Assembly (NCBI GenBank): GCA_003427395.1
Contig: BFEA01000057.1
Coordinates: forward strand, 546,590-590,213
DNA: 43,624 nucleotides
Source of the DNA: Chara braunii
Lineage: Eukaryota; Streptophyta; Charophyceae; Charales; Characeae
Direction: 5' to 3'
Positions 40,942 to 43,624 of the stretch are shown piece by piece (the first letter of the stretch is position 1; every line of letters starts with the position of its first letter). The notes under the pieces are model-generated. The model was given only the letters and a program-made list of their open reading frames with translations, ran no database searches and was not told the DNA's origin. A program made the position numbers and the translations under genes.

Positions 40942-41706
40942 TGTTACGGACTTCGCCAATGCTTGATCCCTGGTCTGCGGGTTACCACCCGCCCGCTTGT
41001 TGTATTTATTATTTTTCTTTGTTTTGCAATTTTCTTGTTTTCTTCTACTTTATTTTTGTTCTTCTGATTTCAGGCTGTTGGCACCATCTGCATTTTGGCG
41101 CCCGTTTTCAAATTCCTCCTTTTTAAACTTTCGGATTTCTAGAAATTGGCACCTTCCGACATTCTGGCGCCCACTCTCAGCCTTTTGATTTCCAATTCTG
41201 GACCTGAGGCATTCTAAGAGGATTGAACGAGTGGTTCCGACACGCACAGAACAGACGCCATATCATGTGGTATTTTTCCACTATTTTACGTCACTCTCTG
41301 GCCAAAATGTATGCAGCAAAATTCAAACTTGGAACTAGAGCTCAAGCATTCAAGATCGCGGGAAGGGATCTGGGTAAACGTTTAAGTGCGAAACCAGACA
41401 AAATTCCGCTTGGAATCACTGACCAAACATTTCTTTTTCGCCCTTAGAACCGTACTTGAGTCCAGTACTTAAGTACGGACTCAAGCTCGCTACAAGCACA
41501 AAGTCTTCAGCCTCAGTGCTTGTGTTCAGTGCGACTTTGCTTCGACATTGTATTCAGGAATTCAAAACTGCGACTTTGCAACTTTTGCCACTTTGTGTCT
41601 ACGTCCGTCGAGTCGTGTCGAGTCTGCGTCGAGTTGAGTGTGTGTGTGTGTGCTCTCACTCTCCCTCTCTATCCCAACCTCACTGCTCCGCCTCCGCCTC
41701 GTCACA
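40942..41706 (+). repeat. 3' LTR of element D
   Basis: TGTTACGGACTTCGCC to CCTCGTCACA. It is 265 bases longer than the left copy, mainly from the segment around 41215-41430. It holds a 31-base near-perfect palindrome at 41455-41485 and a GT run at 41640-41651. The frame 41456-41875 crosses the LTR border and is not a gene. Confidence 0.88.
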
Positions 41707-42080
41707 AATAGTGCACCGGACTTCGGCACCAAAAGCATCGCGAACAATAATTGTTCACCAATGGAAATTGACTGTGTGGTCCACACTCGCGAGCCAAGGC
41801 ATCCCCGAAATGATATTGAAGGTCGTATCTAAGACGTCGAACGTGACCGGCTCGCAAGCATGTGGTGCGAAATAAACCGGCACGGCCTCAATGTAGTGAT
41901 GCGTACGACTGTCCGCCATCTTGACTGTTGTAGGATGTGGCTTCCTTCAAACCTGTCGCCGAGGCCGACTCTTTGTATAAAGGACTGGCTCATGATATTG
42001 CGAGTCGCACTGCTATCCAGCAAAGCGTAGGAGGACGCTTGCCCAACTTGAATGCGAACATAAAGAAGCGGTTTGTTGTT
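41707..42080 (-). pseudogene. Aspartic protease of element E
   Basis: Begins (minus strand) with VRIQVGQASSYALLDSSATRN at about 42000-42060. The catalytic triad reads DSS instead of DSG, the effect of one G-to-A change. SQSFIQRVGLGDRF follows, and after a frameshift ISGMPWLASVDHTV and RDAFGAEVRCTI end exactly at 41707, where the LTR of D begins. The protein sense continues at 20692 in the RT leader of E. The protease would process Gag-Pol. Confidence 0.75.
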
Positions 42081-42626
42081 GTCGCCGTACCGTTGTGCGA
42101 ACTAGCGGGCCACCTTGGTAATATACGCAAGGAGGTTCCCCACCATAACTTCGTCATCTGTCGACAAAGTTGTTGGTGCACAAAACGACAAAGACGTGCA
42201 AATGGGCGCATACTGTTGCACATTGCGATCTCGGTAAGCGGCCCGTGGAATGGAGGAATGGGCGCATAATGTTGCGCATTGCGATCCCAGTAAGCGGCCC
42301 GTGGAAGGGAGAGGAGGCCATGCAAAATCCTCGAGCGACAACGGGTGCAAGACCTCCACACTGATTTCGCGTGTTGAATCCCTTGAAGAACCACTTGAAA
42401 AGGATGAAATGGCGCCACTACCGGACGTAGAACAGACCGCACACACACCTTGTCCTTGAGCTAGAGAACCCAACGATGGAACGAGTCAAGCAGCAAAGTC
42501 CTAGAAAGCATCGGTCGGCGTTGTTGCCGCAACCACCGCCATTTTCGGCCGATGCTGATCTCTACTTGGGCCTGCGGAAGATGAATGCCCAAAATTGCGG
42601 GCTTCCGTGTTCGTCACTATGATCTG
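42081..42626 (-). pseudogene. Gag-protease linker of element E
   Basis: Frames are broken and no zinc knuckle is recognisable. It contains a 56-bp tandem duplication (42201-42256 and 42257-42312, each starting AATGGGCGCAT), which shifts the frame because 56 is not divisible by three. A TDDEVMVGNLLAYITKVAR segment leads into the protease. Confidence 0.55.
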
Positions 42627-43187
42627 CTAGGCCCTGTTGAAAAGTAACTCAGTTATGGTGAGCGTCTCTGCGATTTGCATCAAGGCTTGTTGCAATGTCG
42701 AACACGATCGGGTGATGAAGTAATGCTTCCCACCTTTGAAACCGATCGGCAAGTTGGGCGTGGATGCCAAGCGTTGGTATTCGGCGATCCTATCCGTGCT
42801 CGACAAGGCGTTCTGATGGAACTTCTGCAACTTCTCCATTGCTTGAAGCTCGAGTGGTTCCACTTGGCACCGAGTGTGCCATGCTGCTCTGAGATCAGCC
42901 CAACTGATCTTTGTGTGCAGCTCAGAGATATCAACCTTGTGTTTAGACAACATCCCAAGCCATGCTTGACATGCGCCACCCGACCGGTGATGGAGACAGG
43001 CATGCCGGTTGGTGTCTTTCACGTTGTACATGTGCAAATGCAACTCGAATTGCCTCCACCACGGTATTGGATCGATCGAGATACCATCACACTTGGGTAC
43101 GCGTTCGTGAGATGACAAGGCTGCGCTTGTGGTGACTACACGAATCTGCCGATCCAACTGTTGGCTGGTTGCATGCTGCTGCTTCAT
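42627..43187 (-). CDS. Gag capsid region of element E
   Basis: A 186-codon open frame of retrotransposon gag type: VPKCDGISIDPIPWWRQFEL, CLHHRSGGACQAWLGMLSK, ISWADLRAAWHTRCQVEPLE, AMEKLQKFHQ and RIAEYQRLAS. The WW and helix-rich pattern is that of capsid proteins in this family. It is the only long undamaged gag frame in the window, although the N-terminal part is in another frame, so it is a fragment of a pseudogene rather than a whole gene. Confidence 0.75.
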   Translation of the reverse strand: MKQQHATSQQLDRQIRVVTTSAALSSHERVPKCDGISIDPIPWWRQFELHLHMYNVKDTNRHACLHHRSGGACQAWLGMLSKHKVDISELHTKISWADLRAAWHTRCQVEPLELQAMEKLQKFHQNALSSTDRIAEYQRLASTPNLPIGFKGGKHYFITRSCSTLQQALMQIAETLTITELLFNRA

Positions 43188-43227
43188 TGTCTTTCATGAC
43201 GCCTCCGTCCACCTCCAATATGTTGAC

Positions 43228-43572
43228 TCAATCCGCCAAGTTGAAGGGTCTAGCCGGTGTGGCTGCGACAGGCTGTTGTTCCAACCTCTGCACGTGGTCG
43301 AGCAGGTCGGCGATGAGTTGAGCCTGCTGTTTCACCATCGTGTCTATGCAAAGGATGTCCTCTTGCTGAGGTGTGCATGTGGCGATCAGATTGGTCACAT
43401 GTTGGAATGCGACTGCAATGCCGCGCACAGCGTCGGTGGCATCTTCTCCTTCGGCAGCCACCCCCCAATCGCAGGCTGCTACCTCGGTATCTCCCTCATT
43501 GTCAAAGAGACTATCTTGGACTATTCGGCGTTGTTGGTCTGCAACCATCTTTGCCGCCTCAGCATCCTCCAA
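43228..43572 (-). pseudogene. Gag N-terminus of element E
   Basis: Open frame with an acidic N-terminus (MEDAEAAKMVADQQRRIVQD) and a predicted coiled-coil end (KQQAQLIADLLDHVQRLEQQ). It ends with a TGA at 43228 and connects to the capsid region by a frame change near 43190. The upstream bases to 43624 are probably still gag leader coding (EE-rich on the minus strand). The element continues beyond the window, so no 5' LTR is seen. Confidence 0.7.
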
Positions 43573-43624
43573 TTGATGTCTCTCAGAAAGGCCATGTTGT
43601 TCTTCGGCCTCCTTCTCCTCCTTT

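Larger units (their letters stand above)
20693..41706 (+). mobile_element. Element D: LTR element inserted in E, itself expanded by later insertions
   Basis: Plus-oriented. The left LTR 20693-21192 and right LTR 40942-41706 share TGTTACGGACT...CTCGTCACA ends. A PBS-like sequence follows the left LTR, and a polypurine tract (GGAGGGGATAA) precedes the right LTR. Its own interior is 21193-23232 plus 38456-40941 and has no recognisable gag or pol of its own. The rest is chromovirus 3 and truncated chromovirus F. The flanks AGAAG and AATAG are at best a decayed target duplication. The stronger proof of insertion is that element E coding resumes on the other side. Confidence 0.75.

Overview
The window is repeat-dominated eukaryotic DNA, most likely from a large plant or green-algal genome. 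The evidence is several Ty3/Gypsy chromoviruses (pol order PR-RT-RNase H-IN with C-terminal chromodomains), initiator-Met-type primer binding sites, one pair of GT-AG-bounded exons, plant-type telomere-like CCCTAA/TTTAGGG fragments and abundant microsatellites. The pol sequences remind me of charophyte (Chara-like) chromoviruses, but that is recollection and was not searched. Apart from the two-exon host gene candidate, everything I can identify is transposon-derived, and every retroelement frame carries stops, frameshifts or deletions.

Layout. (1) About 250-3700, +: decayed chromovirus 1 (PR tail, RT, RNase H, integrase, GPY/F, chromodomain), with no LTR seen. (2) 3958-13581, -: element 2, a structurally complete LTR retrotransposon with two ~1.35 kb LTRs, PBS, polypurine tract and a target duplication. 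Its reverse-transcriptase core has been deleted in frame, and it has a 165-base assembly gap in its leader. (3) 13582-15990: non-TE-like DNA with two consistent minus-strand coding exons (15251-15445 and 14801-15055) of an unrecognised gene. (4) 16013-17492: LTR-like remnants, including LTR family B copy 1.

(5) 17640-43624: a nest of elements. Minus-strand chromovirus E is split: its chromodomain to RT lies at 17686-20692, and its protease and gag lie at 41707-43572. Between them sits plus-oriented LTR element D (LTRs 20693-21192 and 40942-41706, with PBS and polypurine tract). Inside D lies plus-strand chromovirus 3 (23233-38455). Its 3' LTR is itself split by a 6.5 kb insertion L (31096-37601) that contains a minus-oriented LTR, a PBS and a leader carrying an array of about ten hairpins. 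D also holds a truncated minus-strand chromovirus F (39646-40140) next to LTR family B copy 2.

How it fits together. Successive insertions in the order E, then D, then element 3, then L explain why pol fragments look scrambled on the + strand. No element in the window appears able to move by itself: element 2 lacks RT, and elements 1 and 3 have lost RT aspartates. Short tandem duplications (40, 42, 56 and 82 bp) recur inside four different coding fragments. The most unusual feature is the array at 33182-34008: a fixed loop core (CCATCCAATCTTATGG) enclosed by arms that differ in sequence from unit to unit but stay complementary.
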